Part shown: one piece after another, positions 52,206-61,349 of the stretch | How positions within the stretch are numbered: the first letter of the stretch is position 1 | Layout: each line of letters begins with the position of its first letter | The notes under the pieces: generated by a model | The model's database searches: none | What the model was told of the DNA's origin: nothing | The model's input: only the letters and a program-made list of their open reading frames with translations | DNA from: JAFEBO01 sp050730655 | GTDB taxonomy: Bacteria; Planctomycetota; Phycisphaerae; Phycisphaerales; UBA1924 | DNA: 64,000 nucleotides | Assembly: GCA_050730655.1 (NCBI GenBank) | Contig: JBOHNL010000005.1 | Coordinates: 558,001 to 622,000 of the forward strand | Direction of reading: 5' to 3' | Program-made: the position numbers and the translations under genes

Positions 52206-54110
52206 TCACGACTCGGTCTCGCCGTCGTGGTGTTCGCCGGGCTTGAGCGGGGGAAGACAGAGGGGGGCGTCGGTGCCTTTGCCGTCTTTGAACATGTCGA
52301 CGCGGTAGAGGAGCTGATCGCCTCGGGGGTGGGAGCTGATGCCGGTCATTTTGTTGGCGTCGAAAAGGTACATGTTGACGTAGTAGAAGATCGGAAGAAT
52401 GGGGACGTCTTCTTCGACGAGGAGGCGCTCGGCTTCTTCGAGGATTCGAAGACGAGCGATGCGATCGGTTTCTTTTGCGGCGCGGTCGAGGAGCGCATCG
52501 AACTTGGGGCTTGAGTAGTTTCGGTCGTTGTTGCCGTCGCCTGTGCGGGAAATCTCGAGGAAGGTGGTGGGGTCGCCGTAGTCACCGAACCAGCTGGCGC
52601 GGGCGGTCATGTAGTTTTTGTTCTTGAGGCGCTCGCGGAAGACTTTTACTTCCTGGACGGTGATCGTCGTGTTGATGCCGAGGATGCGCTCCCAGTCTTT
52701 GGCGAGGGTTTGGGCGATGAGTTCGTGGCCGCCGTCTTTGGTAATGAGCAGATCGAGCGTGATGAAACCCTTGCCACCGGGATAGCCGGCTTCAGCGAGG
52801 AGGCGGCGGGCTTCGTCGGGGTTGTACGAAAGACCGGCCGGCGAGTGGTAGTTGTTGATCGAGCGGGGAGGAATGAGCGACGGGGCCTCGTGTTCGCCGA
52901 CACGGCGGATTCCGTCGGCGATTGCACGCTTGTCGGTCGCGAGCGCGAGGGCGCGGCGGACGCGCGGATCGGCGAGCGGATTCACGCGGCCGTCGGGGAG
53001 CGTGCGCGAGCAGTTGAAGTTCCAGAAGTAGGTGCCGAAGGCGGGGTAGACGTGGATGTTTTTTCGCGGGTCGGGCGGGAGGCGACGATCGATCTCGATC
53101 GGGTCGAGACCTTGCGCCTTGAGCGAGTCGTACTCGGCCTTGTGCTCGGCGTAGAAAGCGTTTTTGTGCGCGACCATTTCAGCTCGGAAGGGCGCGAGGA
53201 CGTCGCTGACCCAATCGACGGCGCCGGTTTCGAAGGCCATGACGGAGGAGACGGAATCTTCGACCGTGGGGATCGACATGGTGTCCATGCGGATCGCGGA
53301 TTGATTCCAGTAGTACGGGTTGCGGCGGAGGCGGAGGTCGCGCTTGAACTTCCACGACTCAACATAGAACGGGCCGTTGGTGACGAGGTTGGGAGGCTTG
53401 GTCCAATCCTGATTCCACTTGATGCGTGCGGTCGCGGGATCGAAACTTTCGTAGCGGCTGACGACTGCTTCGCAAACGGGGAAGAACGCGGGAAAGCCGA
53501 CCATGTCGAGGAAGTAGGGGGTGGGGCGTTCGAGTTCGATGACGATGGTGTGGGGGTCGGGGGCACGGGCGGAGACGAGCTCGTTGAACTTGAGTTTGGT
53601 TTGATGCCAGAGATCTGCCGCGGCTGAGGGGGAGGGGGAAGAGCCGTGCGCGAGCGCGAAATCTGCGAGGGCTTTGGTGCGCCAGTCGGAGAAAGCGCGG
53701 CCGCCTTTGATGTGTTGAAAGAAGCCGGTGTAATCGGCGCCGACATCGGGGATGAGACCTCTCATCCAGGCGTAGAGGAAGTCGCGGGCGGTGATCGGAG
53801 AGCCGTCGCTCCATTTGCCGTCGCGGAGATGGAAGGTGTAGGTGCGGAGATCAGGGGAGATTTCCCAGCGGTCGGCGGCGCCAGGAACGACGGCGTAGTC
53901 GTGCGTGAAGATGTCGTTGGTGACGAGACCTTCGCCGATGATTTTGGCGACGCGGAGATCCTGCTGCCAGGACATCTGCTGGTAGTCGAGGGTGGTGACG
54001 TCGCCTCGATTGATGAAGGTGAAATCGGCGCGCGGTGCGGGGCGATCGGCACCAACGATCGCGAAGATCGCGGCGGCGAGCAGGATGAGGGGAATGGCCA
54101 GTCGCAGCAC
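52206..54110 (-). CDS. oligopeptide-binding protein of ABC transporter (OppA type, SBP family 5)
   Basis: 634 residues. A short hydrophobic N-terminus (LAIPLILLAAAIFAIVGA) serves as signal or anchor. Family 5 signatures: the LRTYTFHLRDGKWSDGSPIT block, ARDFLYAWMRGL, VTNGPFYVESWKFKRDLRLR, NPYYWNQSAIRMDTM, the ADPRVRRALALATDKRAIAD core and the C-terminal ASWFGDYGDPTTFLEI peptide-site region. Binds peptides outside the membrane and delivers them to the permease. The start at GTG 54110 is the first in frame; the ribosome site is weak. It lies 52 bp after the HEAT-like gene. Confidence 0.94.
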   Translation of the reverse strand: MLRLAIPLILLAAAIFAIVGADRPAPRADFTFINRGDVTTLDYQQMSWQQDLRVAKIIGEGLVTNDIFTHDYAVVPGAADRWEISPDLRTYTFHLRDGKWSDGSPITARDFLYAWMRGLIPDVGADYTGFFQHIKGGRAFSDWRTKALADFALAHGSSPSPSAAADLWHQTKLKFNELVSARAPDPHTIVIELERPTPYFLDMVGFPAFFPVCEAVVSRYESFDPATARIKWNQDWTKPPNLVTNGPFYVESWKFKRDLRLRRNPYYWNQSAIRMDTMSIPTVEDSVSSVMAFETGAVDWVSDVLAPFRAEMVAHKNAFYAEHKAEYDSLKAQGLDPIEIDRRLPPDPRKNIHVYPAFGTYFWNFNCSRTLPDGRVNPLADPRVRRALALATDKRAIADGIRRVGEHEAPSLIPPRSINNYHSPAGLSYNPDEARRLLAEAGYPGGKGFITLDLLITKDGGHELIAQTLAKDWERILGINTTITVQEVKVFRERLKNKNYMTARASWFGDYGDPTTFLEISRTGDGNNDRNYSSPKFDALLDRAAKETDRIARLRILEEAERLLVEEDVPILPIFYYVNMYLFDANKMTGISSHPRGDQLLYRVDMFKDGKGTDAPLCLPPLKPGEHHDGETES

Positions 54111-54162
54111 GACGCGAGTCTATGAGGCCGCGCGAATGGGCCCCAGTTGCGACTTGGTTTGG

Positions 54163-55332
54163 TTATTTCGCGTTGAGATTGAAACGATTGTCGGGAAGAT
54201 TGAACGGGGCGCGGGTGAGGCGTCCACCGGGACCGATGAGGTCCTTTGCCGACAGGAGGAACTGAGCGTCTGCATCGATATTTGCCTTGCGCACTTGTTC
54301 GGCGAAGTTGGTGCGTATCGGTTCGATCTTGTCGGCGATGAGGGAGAGGATCTGCTCGCTGGCGCCGACGATCTGGGACGGGGCGTCGCGGAGAGCTTCC
54401 TTTTCCTTGCGGTCGGCGGCGGCGTCGGCCGGGCGCGCTGGGGGAAGAGCGTTGCTTGCGACGAGGCGGGCGACCATGGCGATCAGATCACCGGCGACTT
54501 CCTGGATGTTGCGGAGCGAGTCGGCTGAGAGTGGGGGGCGATCGCCCTGCACCTTGGTGAGATCTTCCCGGAGGCCGAGGGCGGTGCGGCGGAAGGCGTC
54601 AAGGATCTGAGGCTCGGGAAGGGTCTTTGTCACTTGCGAGGCGCGAAGGGAGATCCCTTTGCAGAGGGCGGTGCAGGCACCGTTGCGAACTTCGGGTTGA
54701 CGGGCGGTTTCGATGGCTTTGATGAGAGCGCGGGCAGCGGCATCGACGACGTCCTTATCGGGATCGGCGAGGAGTTTGCCGAGTTGGGTCGTGGTATCAA
54801 ATAGGCGCTTGGCGACGACGGCCGCCGCAGCGTTGCTTGCGACCACAAAGGCTCGGCTCGCGGCACCCGCCGCGGCAACGCGGACGGGGACGAGGGGGGA
54901 GCGGAAGCCCTTTTCGATGATGTCGAAGCCTTCGGCGGTGGCGAGTTCGGCGCCGATGCGCATTGCGTTGATCGAATTCAGCGGGCGCTTGTCGTCGGCA
55001 AGGTTTGCGAGGGGGATGCCGAGAACCTGCGAGTAGGCCTGGCGGAAGGGGACGCCGACGACGACACCGGCGCGCTGAAGCGGGCGGACCAGAGCCGTAC
55101 GGGCATCGCGCACTTTGTTGGCATCGTCGCTCTTGAGGGCCTCGAGCAGGGGCGCGGCGAACTTCGTGATAGTTTCCTTCTGAGCGTCGGTGAGCGGCGT
55201 GGCGCTGGTGATGACGTCTGCTGCGATCTCCTGAGCGCGGACGACGGGCGCGGCAAACAGGCTCAGGGCGAGCGAGAGAAGGCCGAGGCGAGCAAGGGCC
55301 GGGATGTTGCGAATCGTTGAAAGGGTCGTCAC
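54163..55332 (-). CDS. secreted HEAT-like all-alpha protein, unknown
   Basis: 389 residues: signal peptide (RLGLLSLALSLFAAPVVRA), then almost entirely helical sequence of about 35-residue units (FAAPLLEALKSDDANKVRDA, LVPVRVAAAGAASRAFVVAS, LLADPDKDVVDAAARALIKA, PEVRNGACTALCKGISLRA), as in HEAT-repeat proteins. The C-terminus (LIGPGGRLTRAPFNLPDNRF) is non-helical. Start GTG 55332 with AGGAG upstream. It is the gene before oppA in the minus-strand run. Probably periplasmic; function unknown. Confidence 0.8.
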   Translation of the reverse strand: MTTLSTIRNIPALARLGLLSLALSLFAAPVVRAQEIAADVITSATPLTDAQKETITKFAAPLLEALKSDDANKVRDARTALVRPLQRAGVVVGVPFRQAYSQVLGIPLANLADDKRPLNSINAMRIGAELATAEGFDIIEKGFRSPLVPVRVAAAGAASRAFVVASNAAAAVVAKRLFDTTTQLGKLLADPDKDVVDAAARALIKAIETARQPEVRNGACTALCKGISLRASQVTKTLPEPQILDAFRRTALGLREDLTKVQGDRPPLSADSLRNIQEVAGDLIAMVARLVASNALPPARPADAAADRKEKEALRDAPSQIVGASEQILSLIADKIEPIRTNFAEQVRKANIDADAQFLLSAKDLIGPGGRLTRAPFNLPDNRFNLNAK

Positions 55333-55466
55333 TGAAGCGGGCTCCTGTCGAGTCCGGAATGGGAGAGGCGATTGTTCGCAGGCAGGGGACGCGTTTCCGG
55401 GGGAAGAGGCGATTGGACGTGGGGCAGCCTATCAGGCCGGTGCTCCCTCTGGAACCGAAGCAAAAA

Positions 55467-56426
55467 TCAGTAGACCTCGAGGAAGATGCGGCGTGTGGGC
55501 TTGACTTGTTTGTGGATCATCCGACGCTCCCACGTGGCGATTGAGTTCAGTGCCTCGGGATCGACGCGGAGATACGGGTCGAGTGAAGCGGGTTCGAGCA
55601 TGCGGGCCATGGACTGGAAGATGCCGAGTTCCATGCCGGCGATGCCGCAGACGTAAATGAGGGTGCGATCGGACTTGAGCATCGCTTCGAGCGAATCGCG
55701 ATGGGTGGTCAGGCGATCCTGAACGTAGAGGGGGCGGGGCGCATCTTCGGCTTTTTCGCGGCTGATGGCGGTGATATAGCTGAGGTTGGGGTGGCGTGCC
55801 GCGAGCTCGCGGAGATGATTGTCGTAGAGCAGATCGCTGGCGTAGGGAGAGCCCATGATGAGCGCGATGCGCGAGCGGTGTGTACCGGGATCATCGAGCA
55901 GATCCTGGAGCATGCCTCGGAAGGGAGCGATGCCGGTGCCGGTGGCAAAGAAGATGTAGTCGTGATCGGCGGGCGAAGCAGGGAGAACGAAGCGCTTGCC
56001 GCTGGGGCCGGTGACGCGGACTTCGTCGCCGGGTTTGAGATCGCAGAGCCAGTTGCTGGCGACGCCGAGGAAGAGTTTCTCGGATTCGTTGTGTTCGTCG
56101 ATGAGGCGTTTCACAGTCGTGGCGAGGACTTTGCCCTGGCCGTCTTCGCCCTTCGTCGGAGAAGCGATGGAGTAAAGACGGAGCGCGTGGTTTTTGCCCT
56201 TGGCATCCTGTCCGGGCGGGAGGACGCCGAACGACTGACCGGCGCGGAAGTTTCCGGCTAAGCGTGTGTTCGAGACGTCGATCGCGACGTGACGGACAAA
56301 GCCTGCGGCGCGGCGGCCGGCGGTGCACTTTTCGTTGGAGACAACGATCCCCACGCCCGGGTCGGCGGGCGGATGGAGGTGCATCTTTACTTCGTGCAGT
56401 GTTGGACCTTCGGTGTGCTCGGTCAT
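55467..56426 (-). CDS. ferredoxin-NADP reductase (plant type)
   Basis: 319 residues. FAD domain with RLYSIASP (83-90) and the GVASNWLCDLKPGDEVRVTG block; NADP domain with FFATGTGIAPFRGMLQDLL, LIMGSPYASDLLYDN, and VCGIAGMELGIFQSM. The C-terminus ends with Tyr (LEVY), as in plant-type FNRs where the terminal aromatic stacks on the flavin. An N-terminal extension of about 45 residues with a His-rich patch (VKMHLHPPADPG) is unusual. Likely links ferredoxin and NADPH pools. Located 22 bp after the lipoprotein gene, so co-transcribed with it. Confidence 0.92.
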   Translation of the reverse strand: MTEHTEGPTLHEVKMHLHPPADPGVGIVVSNEKCTAGRRAAGFVRHVAIDVSNTRLAGNFRAGQSFGVLPPGQDAKGKNHALRLYSIASPTKGEDGQGKVLATTVKRLIDEHNESEKLFLGVASNWLCDLKPGDEVRVTGPSGKRFVLPASPADHDYIFFATGTGIAPFRGMLQDLLDDPGTHRSRIALIMGSPYASDLLYDNHLRELAARHPNLSYITAISREKAEDAPRPLYVQDRLTTHRDSLEAMLKSDRTLIYVCGIAGMELGIFQSMARMLEPASLDPYLRVDPEALNSIATWERRMIHKQVKPTRRIFLEVY

Positions 56427-56448
56427 GTGAACGTGCTTCGCGGAGTGC

Positions 56449-58389
56449 TCAACCTCCGCCGGACTTCATTGCTGCAGCGGCGCGTTTTTGAACTTCCATC
56501 AGAACATCTTCGATCTTGGTGATCTTGCCGCCTTCGACATCGACGGTCACCGAGTCCATCGCTGCGCCGATAGGTGCTGCCATCGGGGCCATTGCTGCCG
56601 CGGGACCGGCGGCGATTGATGCCGAGGAAACAAGCCACTTGCCGTTTTCGCGAACGAGCTTGATGGGCGAGGGCGACGCTGGATGGCTCACGGTCGCGGT
56701 GTCGCCGGCGGTTTCGATCTTGAAGTCAGAAGCCTTTGTCGGCGCGGTGACGCCCATGGCCGCGGCCTGGAACTCCGAGAACGACTTGCCGAATTTGGCC
56801 TTGGTGGCGGCGTCGAGCTTCCGCTGCGCGTTACTCAACACGAGGATGCCGGAGATGACAGCTTCCTGGCCGGGGTCGTCGAGTTTGACGAACGACATGA
56901 ACGCGGCCTTGTCGCCGGATTCCATTGCGGCATACATCTGTTCCCAGGCGGCATCAGGTGTTGCGGCAGCGGCGGGCGGGGCGGATTCAGCGGCTGGGGG
57001 CTGCGCGGGTTGTTCGGTTGCAGGCGCTGCGTTCGCGGGCACTTCGGGCGCCTTGGTTTGCCCTGCGAGAGCGCCGATCGCTTCGGAAAGCTGGGTCATG
57101 CGATCTTTGATCGCCGCGGCGCCTTGTCCGCGAAGTTGGACGGAGGAGAACGCGGACTGCGCCGCTTCGAACGCGCTCTTCGCGTCTTCGGACGTCTGAC
57201 GGATCAGTTCCGCCGCTTCCTTTTGTGGCGCATCGAGCGAAGCGGCAAACGGCAGCGGAGGGACAGCGACAGCGAGATGATGGAGGAACGAGGCGAACGA
57301 CTTGACGCTGGACGCCTTGGCCGCGTACGCGCCCGCGAGGGCGAGCTGTGTGCGGCCGACTAGGATTTTGCCGCCGACTGAGGGGTCGGAGGACGCGGCC
57401 TTGGCGGACGCCGCCGCGGCGCGGAGCGACGCGATCGCTTCGTCATATTTGGCGATGACGCCGGAACTGCGGGATGAAGCGAGTTCGGTGAGCGCGGTTT
57501 CGATCTGCTTGGCAGTTTCCGCCGCGGAAGAGCGAGATTGGGCGGACGCCGCGCGGCCCTGCTGGGCGCGCTCGCTGATCTCGAGCTTTTCGCGATCGAG
57601 GCTTGCGACGCGGTTTTGGGTCGCGGCGATGAGGACCTTGAGTTCATCGGCCTCGGGCTGCGTGACATCGGCCTGGGCCTGGAGGCGAGAGGCATCGACG
57701 CGGATCGCGTCGCCACGGCGGCGATCCTCGCGAGCCGAGGTCAGGCGCGTTTCGGCCTCGCTGGCAGTGAGCGACGCGAGTGATTCGCGAGCCTTGGCGA
57801 ATTCGAGAGCGTATTTGTCAGCTTCTTCGAACTTGGATTTGGCGCCGGCGCGGAGGTCGGCGAGGCGACGCTCGACATCCTGAAGCTTGGACTGATATCC
57901 CTGCACTTCGCGATCGCGCTCGGCGCGATCCTTGTCGATGCGGGCGAGAATTTCGGTCGGGTCGAAGCCCTGTGCCGTGTCGGCGGACATGCTGTACGCG
58001 ACCCAGTTGTCGAGGAGGACGCGGAGCAAAGTCGCCCTGTTGACGGCCGCCTGTTCGAGCAGAGCCGCCTCGTCGAGCAGGGCGAGGGACATGCCGAGCT
58101 GCGCGGTTCCGACCAGAGCGGAGGCGGCGGCGGCCTGGGGCGACTTTGTATCACCGGAGGCGATCGGTTTGGCAATCGCGATCGTGTCCTTGTAGTTGCG
58201 CGATTGGAACGCGTCGTAAGGCGTCGCGTACGCGCCGCCGGAATTGGCTTGGAGTTTGGCCGAGCCTGTGGCAAGCGCGTGCTGGTTCGGGTCGGCGCGT
58301 TCGCAGGCGCCGAGTAGGGTGCCTGCAGCGAGGATCATGGCCGTCGCGAGGACCGGGCGGCGGACGTGAATCGACTGGCGAACCTGCAT
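56449..58389 (-). CDS. large lipoprotein with coiled coils, unknown
   Basis: 646 residues from ATG 58389 (GGAGGCTTGC upstream). Lipobox ATAMILAAGTLLGACERADP, so membrane-anchored via the Cys. The body is Ala/Glu/Lys/Arg-rich and coiled-coil (DRDREVQGYQSKLQDVERRL, ADLRAGAKSKFEEADKYALE), a Pro/Ala linker follows (about 475-505, EVPANAAPATEQPAQPPAAE), then a C-terminal domain with a SnoaL/NTF2-like feel (AWEQMYAAMESGDKAAFMSF ... IKLVRENGKWLVSSASI). No family recognised. Sits upstream of the reductase gene. Confidence 0.8.
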   Translation of the reverse strand: MQVRQSIHVRRPVLATAMILAAGTLLGACERADPNQHALATGSAKLQANSGGAYATPYDAFQSRNYKDTIAIAKPIASGDTKSPQAAAASALVGTAQLGMSLALLDEAALLEQAAVNRATLLRVLLDNWVAYSMSADTAQGFDPTEILARIDKDRAERDREVQGYQSKLQDVERRLADLRAGAKSKFEEADKYALEFAKARESLASLTASEAETRLTSAREDRRRGDAIRVDASRLQAQADVTQPEADELKVLIAATQNRVASLDREKLEISERAQQGRAASAQSRSSAAETAKQIETALTELASSRSSGVIAKYDEAIASLRAAAASAKAASSDPSVGGKILVGRTQLALAGAYAAKASSVKSFASFLHHLAVAVPPLPFAASLDAPQKEAAELIRQTSEDAKSAFEAAQSAFSSVQLRGQGAAAIKDRMTQLSEAIGALAGQTKAPEVPANAAPATEQPAQPPAAESAPPAAAATPDAAWEQMYAAMESGDKAAFMSFVKLDDPGQEAVISGILVLSNAQRKLDAATKAKFGKSFSEFQAAAMGVTAPTKASDFKIETAGDTATVSHPASPSPIKLVRENGKWLVSSASIAAGPAAAMAPMAAPIGAAMDSVTVDVEGGKITKIEDVLMEVQKRAAAAMKSGGG

Positions 58390-58504
58390 GCAAGCCTCCG
58401 GCTGGGATTGGTTCTGGACTTTGGTCAAGGTGAAGTGAGGGATGCGGGGCATGGGAAGGGGGGGAGTTTATCAGGCAGGAGGGGCGTCTGCGGATCGAAA
58501 GGAA

Positions 58505-59938
58505 TCAGCGTTCGCCGTTGGCGGCCGGAGCGAGCTGGAGCGCGCCCTTTGGCAGGGGCGGGTCGTACGTGATGCCGTAATCCGGGCGGGGTTTGTACAT
58601 GGACTTCATCCAATCGAGCGTGGCGTGATAGCGGCGATCGTCGATTGAGCGGATGGCGGGTTTCCATTGGTCGACCCCGGACTGGTTCCGGACGAGCGGA
58701 TGAGGGCGGGTGGTCAGGTTGCGAGGCATCGCAAACTGGAGAAGGGGGGACTTCTCGGGTTCGTCGTAGTTGATGAGAGGCTTGCCGTCGGCGAGACGGA
58801 AGCGCTCGAGAATCAGGAAATTGGTGTAGTAGGTCGCGGCGTCGGTGGGGCGGGAGCGTTTGAGCATGAGGCGGCCGGCCTCTTCGCCTCCATGACAACG
58901 GTTGGTGGCGCATCCGTTCATGATCCAGCCCTGATGGACATCGCGCTTGAAGGCGAGAATTGATGCGGGATCTTCCATGACCCTCACCATGGGATAGAGG
59001 TCTTTGGCCTTCAGCCGGTAGACCAGGTCGAGGATCTGCGAGGGCTTGGTCTGGTAGAGCTTTTCACGCTGCTCGGCGGTCGAGGGCAGGAGCGAGTCGT
59101 CGGCGTAGCGAGCGATCAGCGCGGCCACGAGCTCTCGCGGGATGAGCAGGCGGGGCGGGTTGTTCAGGTCGATCTCGTAGACGCGGATGAGGTTGATCTG
59201 ATCTTCACTGAGCACCGGGAAATGCCGGGATTGATCGTTTTCCTTTGACTCTTCAGTGTCGGGCTCGGCTGTCGGAGATTTTTCGGGACTCTTCTCGGTA
59301 TCGCGGGCCGCTTTGCGCAGAGCTCCGGCTTTGTCGATATCGACCTGCAGTTCGATTGTTTTCTTGAGGTCACGAGCGCGTGAATGATTCGCGTCGGCCT
59401 TCAAGATGCTGTCAAGCTCTGTGAGCGCGAGGTCGTAGCGCTTGCGATCGCGAAGCCACTCGGCGAGCAGCACACGGCGGTCGAGATCGGTGTCGTCGAT
59501 CGAGGCGCGCATCTGGCGGTAGCGCTCTTCGACGGGCGGCTGGGGCATGACCTTGAGAACGTTTTCTTTGATGAACCGCGTGGGGATGCCCGCGATGAGC
59601 ATCGTGTACTTCTCGTCGTCGATGCTGATGAGGCGTCCGACGACCTGCGAACCGTCTTTCAGGACGAGAATGGTTTCGAGCTGGCCGGACGGAATCGGCG
59701 CGGGTTCGGTCGGCGCGGCCGGAGGGATCGCCGGGGCGGGCGCCGGTTTCGGGGTTTCTTCGGTCTTTGCCGGCTCGGGAGCGGGGGCGGGATCGGTAGC
59801 CGGGGGCTGCGGATCTGCCGGGGGAGGCGTTTGGGGCTCGTCGGCCAGCAGCGGCACAGAGCCACCGATGGCGAAACATGTCGCCAACGCACAAACCCGC
59901 CATAAGGAGCGGCTGAATGGACCCGCTAAGGACTTCAT
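58505..59938 (-). CDS. planctomycete-type haem (cytochrome c-like) secreted protein
   Basis: 477 residues: signal peptide (VCALATCFAIGGSVPLLA), a Pro/Ala-rich linker (about 34-85), a small beta domain (ETILVLKDGSQVVGRLISID), a helical middle (LAEWLRDRKRYDLALTELDS), and a C-terminal part with one haem-like motif C343-ATNR-C348-H349, in the context VHQGWIMNGCATNRCHGG. The CX4CH spacing differs from the usual CXXCH but occurs in planctomycete cytochrome-like proteins. It opens the long minus-strand run. Function unknown; possibly an extracytoplasmic electron carrier. Confidence 0.8.
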   Translation of the reverse strand: MKSLAGPFSRSLWRVCALATCFAIGGSVPLLADEPQTPPPADPQPPATDPAPAPEPAKTEETPKPAPAPAIPPAAPTEPAPIPSGQLETILVLKDGSQVVGRLISIDDEKYTMLIAGIPTRFIKENVLKVMPQPPVEERYRQMRASIDDTDLDRRVLLAEWLRDRKRYDLALTELDSILKADANHSRARDLKKTIELQVDIDKAGALRKAARDTEKSPEKSPTAEPDTEESKENDQSRHFPVLSEDQINLIRVYEIDLNNPPRLLIPRELVAALIARYADDSLLPSTAEQREKLYQTKPSQILDLVYRLKAKDLYPMVRVMEDPASILAFKRDVHQGWIMNGCATNRCHGGEEAGRLMLKRSRPTDAATYYTNFLILERFRLADGKPLINYDEPEKSPLLQFAMPRNLTTRPHPLVRNQSGVDQWKPAIRSIDDRRYHATLDWMKSMYKPRPDYGITYDPPLPKGALQLAPAANGER

Positions 59939-60078
59939 TTTGTCCGCGATTGTCCGGTCGCTAGGCGATGCTGTCCAGCATTCCCCGCCAGAATCGCAGG
60001 TGCGCTACGGGGCGAGGGCGCGCGGGGTTGCGGCAATTCGCTCGGGAAGGGGCGGAACGGGTGAATGTATTGAGGGAT

Positions 60079-60444
60079 TCAGGCGGCCCGAAGGGTCGGC
60101 TGGGAGGCGACGACCGCATCGATGCATCGGCGGAGCGCTTCGGGGGCGAAGGGCTTGCGGAGCGAGTGGGATGCCTCGGCTTCGGTGCTTGGGTTGTCGG
60201 CCGTACTGAGCACGATCTGGCGGGCCCGGCTGCCGGCCTGCTCAAGTGCGCGACTCAGAGGCGTGCCATCTCGCCCCCGCATCGAATGATCGAAAATGCA
60301 CAGGTCGAAATCGGCGAAACAGGCACGAGAAACAGCCTCGTTTGCGTCGGCGGCCTCGTCGACGTCGTAGTATCCCAGCTGCGCGAGGACGGCGCGGGCG
60401 ATGTTGCGCATGGTTCGGGATTGGTCGGCGACGAGGATTCGCAT
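60079..60444 (-). CDS. CheY-like response regulator
   Basis: 121 residues from ATG 60444; a single receiver domain. Phospho-acceptor D52 (LCIFDHSMRG), acidic residue D7 (ILVADQSRTM), T81 (IVLSTADN), K97 (SLRKPFAP). The usual DD pair is reduced to a single Asp. No kinase or output gene is adjacent. The 12 extra residues before ATG 60444 in the longer frame are not needed. Confidence 0.9.
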   Translation of the reverse strand: MRILVADQSRTMRNIARAVLAQLGYYDVDEAADANEAVSRACFADFDLCIFDHSMRGRDGTPLSRALEQAGSRARQIVLSTADNPSTEAEASHSLRKPFAPEALRRCIDAVVASQPTLRAA

Positions 60445-60623
60445 GGTGGCCGAGGTGGTGGACCCCGACGCCAGCAACATCGACCGAGAATCAGCGCGGC
60501 TTTGCGCGCGGCTGGAAAAACGCAGCGCACTTCTTGCCTTTGCCGACTAAAAAATTTCTTGCGGGAGGGTCGGTCCGGGGCCCGCGGAGCGGGGGACCGG
60601 AACCATCACGCAGCAAGAAAGAA

Positions 60624-60707
60624 TGCCCAGGAGAGGACTTGAACCTCCATGCCCTTGCGGGCGCTACCACCTCAAGGTAGTGCGTCTGCCAATTTCGCCA
60701 CCTGGGC
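60624..60707 (-). tRNA. tRNA-Leu (anticodon GAG)
   Basis: 84 nucleotides. Acceptor GCCCAGG / CCTGGGC, D-arm with GGCAGACGC, anticodon stem CTACC / GGTAG with loop TTGAGGT (anticodon GAG), a long variable arm (GCGCCCGCAAGGGCAT) typical of Leu, and the T-arm GGTTCAAGTCC. Discriminator base A fits Leu. CCA is not encoded. Confidence 0.97.
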
Positions 60708-60835
60708 TTGTTGCGGGGGAAACCCGCAAGGTGGGGACAAATATAGTCGCGTTTTCGCGCGTCGCGCGGATAAAGTTGGATCGATCGGGGGCGGCCTGTT
60801 CGGGCGGCCCGATCGGACTCACCTTGGAGGTATTT

Positions 60836-61303
60836 GTGGTGGAGACGCGGGATACGGCCGCGATTCTGGAGTCCTTGGCTGAAGCGGCTCGCCTGGCGGG
60901 CGTCTTTGGCGAAGTGACGGTGTCTGGTGGCCGCGTGATTGCGCGGACGACGGCGTCTGCTGCGCCGGCGGAATATCGGGTCGAGATTGAACAGGGCGAA
61001 GCGTGCGTCGGGGTGTTCACGGCGGATCGATGGCTGAGCCATTCGGTCGAGGCCGACCTGTTGAACACGGGCGATGATCTCGAAGAATTGCTGGAAGAAG
61101 AACTTGAGGAAGTGGGGTACACGGGGAAGGCCCCGACGATCGACCACTATCGCAATGACGAGAAGATGTTCGCGTTTCGCTCGCGCAGCGGCATCAAAGT
61201 GACCGACGCGGATGCGGAGGCAAGGATTCGGCAGCTGCTGCTGGCATATGAGTCCTGCTTCAAGCATCTGGGTGATATGCACAAAGACGGCGAGGACGAG
61301 TGA
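60836..61303 (+). CDS. hypothetical cytosolic protein
   Basis: 155 residues, acidic in its second half (DDLEELLEEELEEVGYTGKA) and ending in LGDMHKDGEDE. GTG 60836 has GGAGG 5 bases upstream; the adjacent GTG 60839 is equally possible. It is 46 bp before the glycosyltransferase gene on the same strand, so probably co-transcribed. The beta-alpha pattern (VSGGRVIARTTASAAPAEYR, KMFAFRSRSGIKVTDADAEA) suggests a compact domain. No family recognised. Confidence 0.7.
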   Translation: MVETRDTAAILESLAEAARLAGVFGEVTVSGGRVIARTTASAAPAEYRVEIEQGEACVGVFTADRWLSHSVEADLLNTGDDLEELLEEELEEVGYTGKAPTIDHYRNDEKMFAFRSRSGIKVTDADAEARIRQLLLAYESCFKHLGDMHKDGEDE

Positions 61304-61349
61304 AGAAGAATTTGAACGCTCATACTCAGCCTTTGGAACGGAGATTCCC

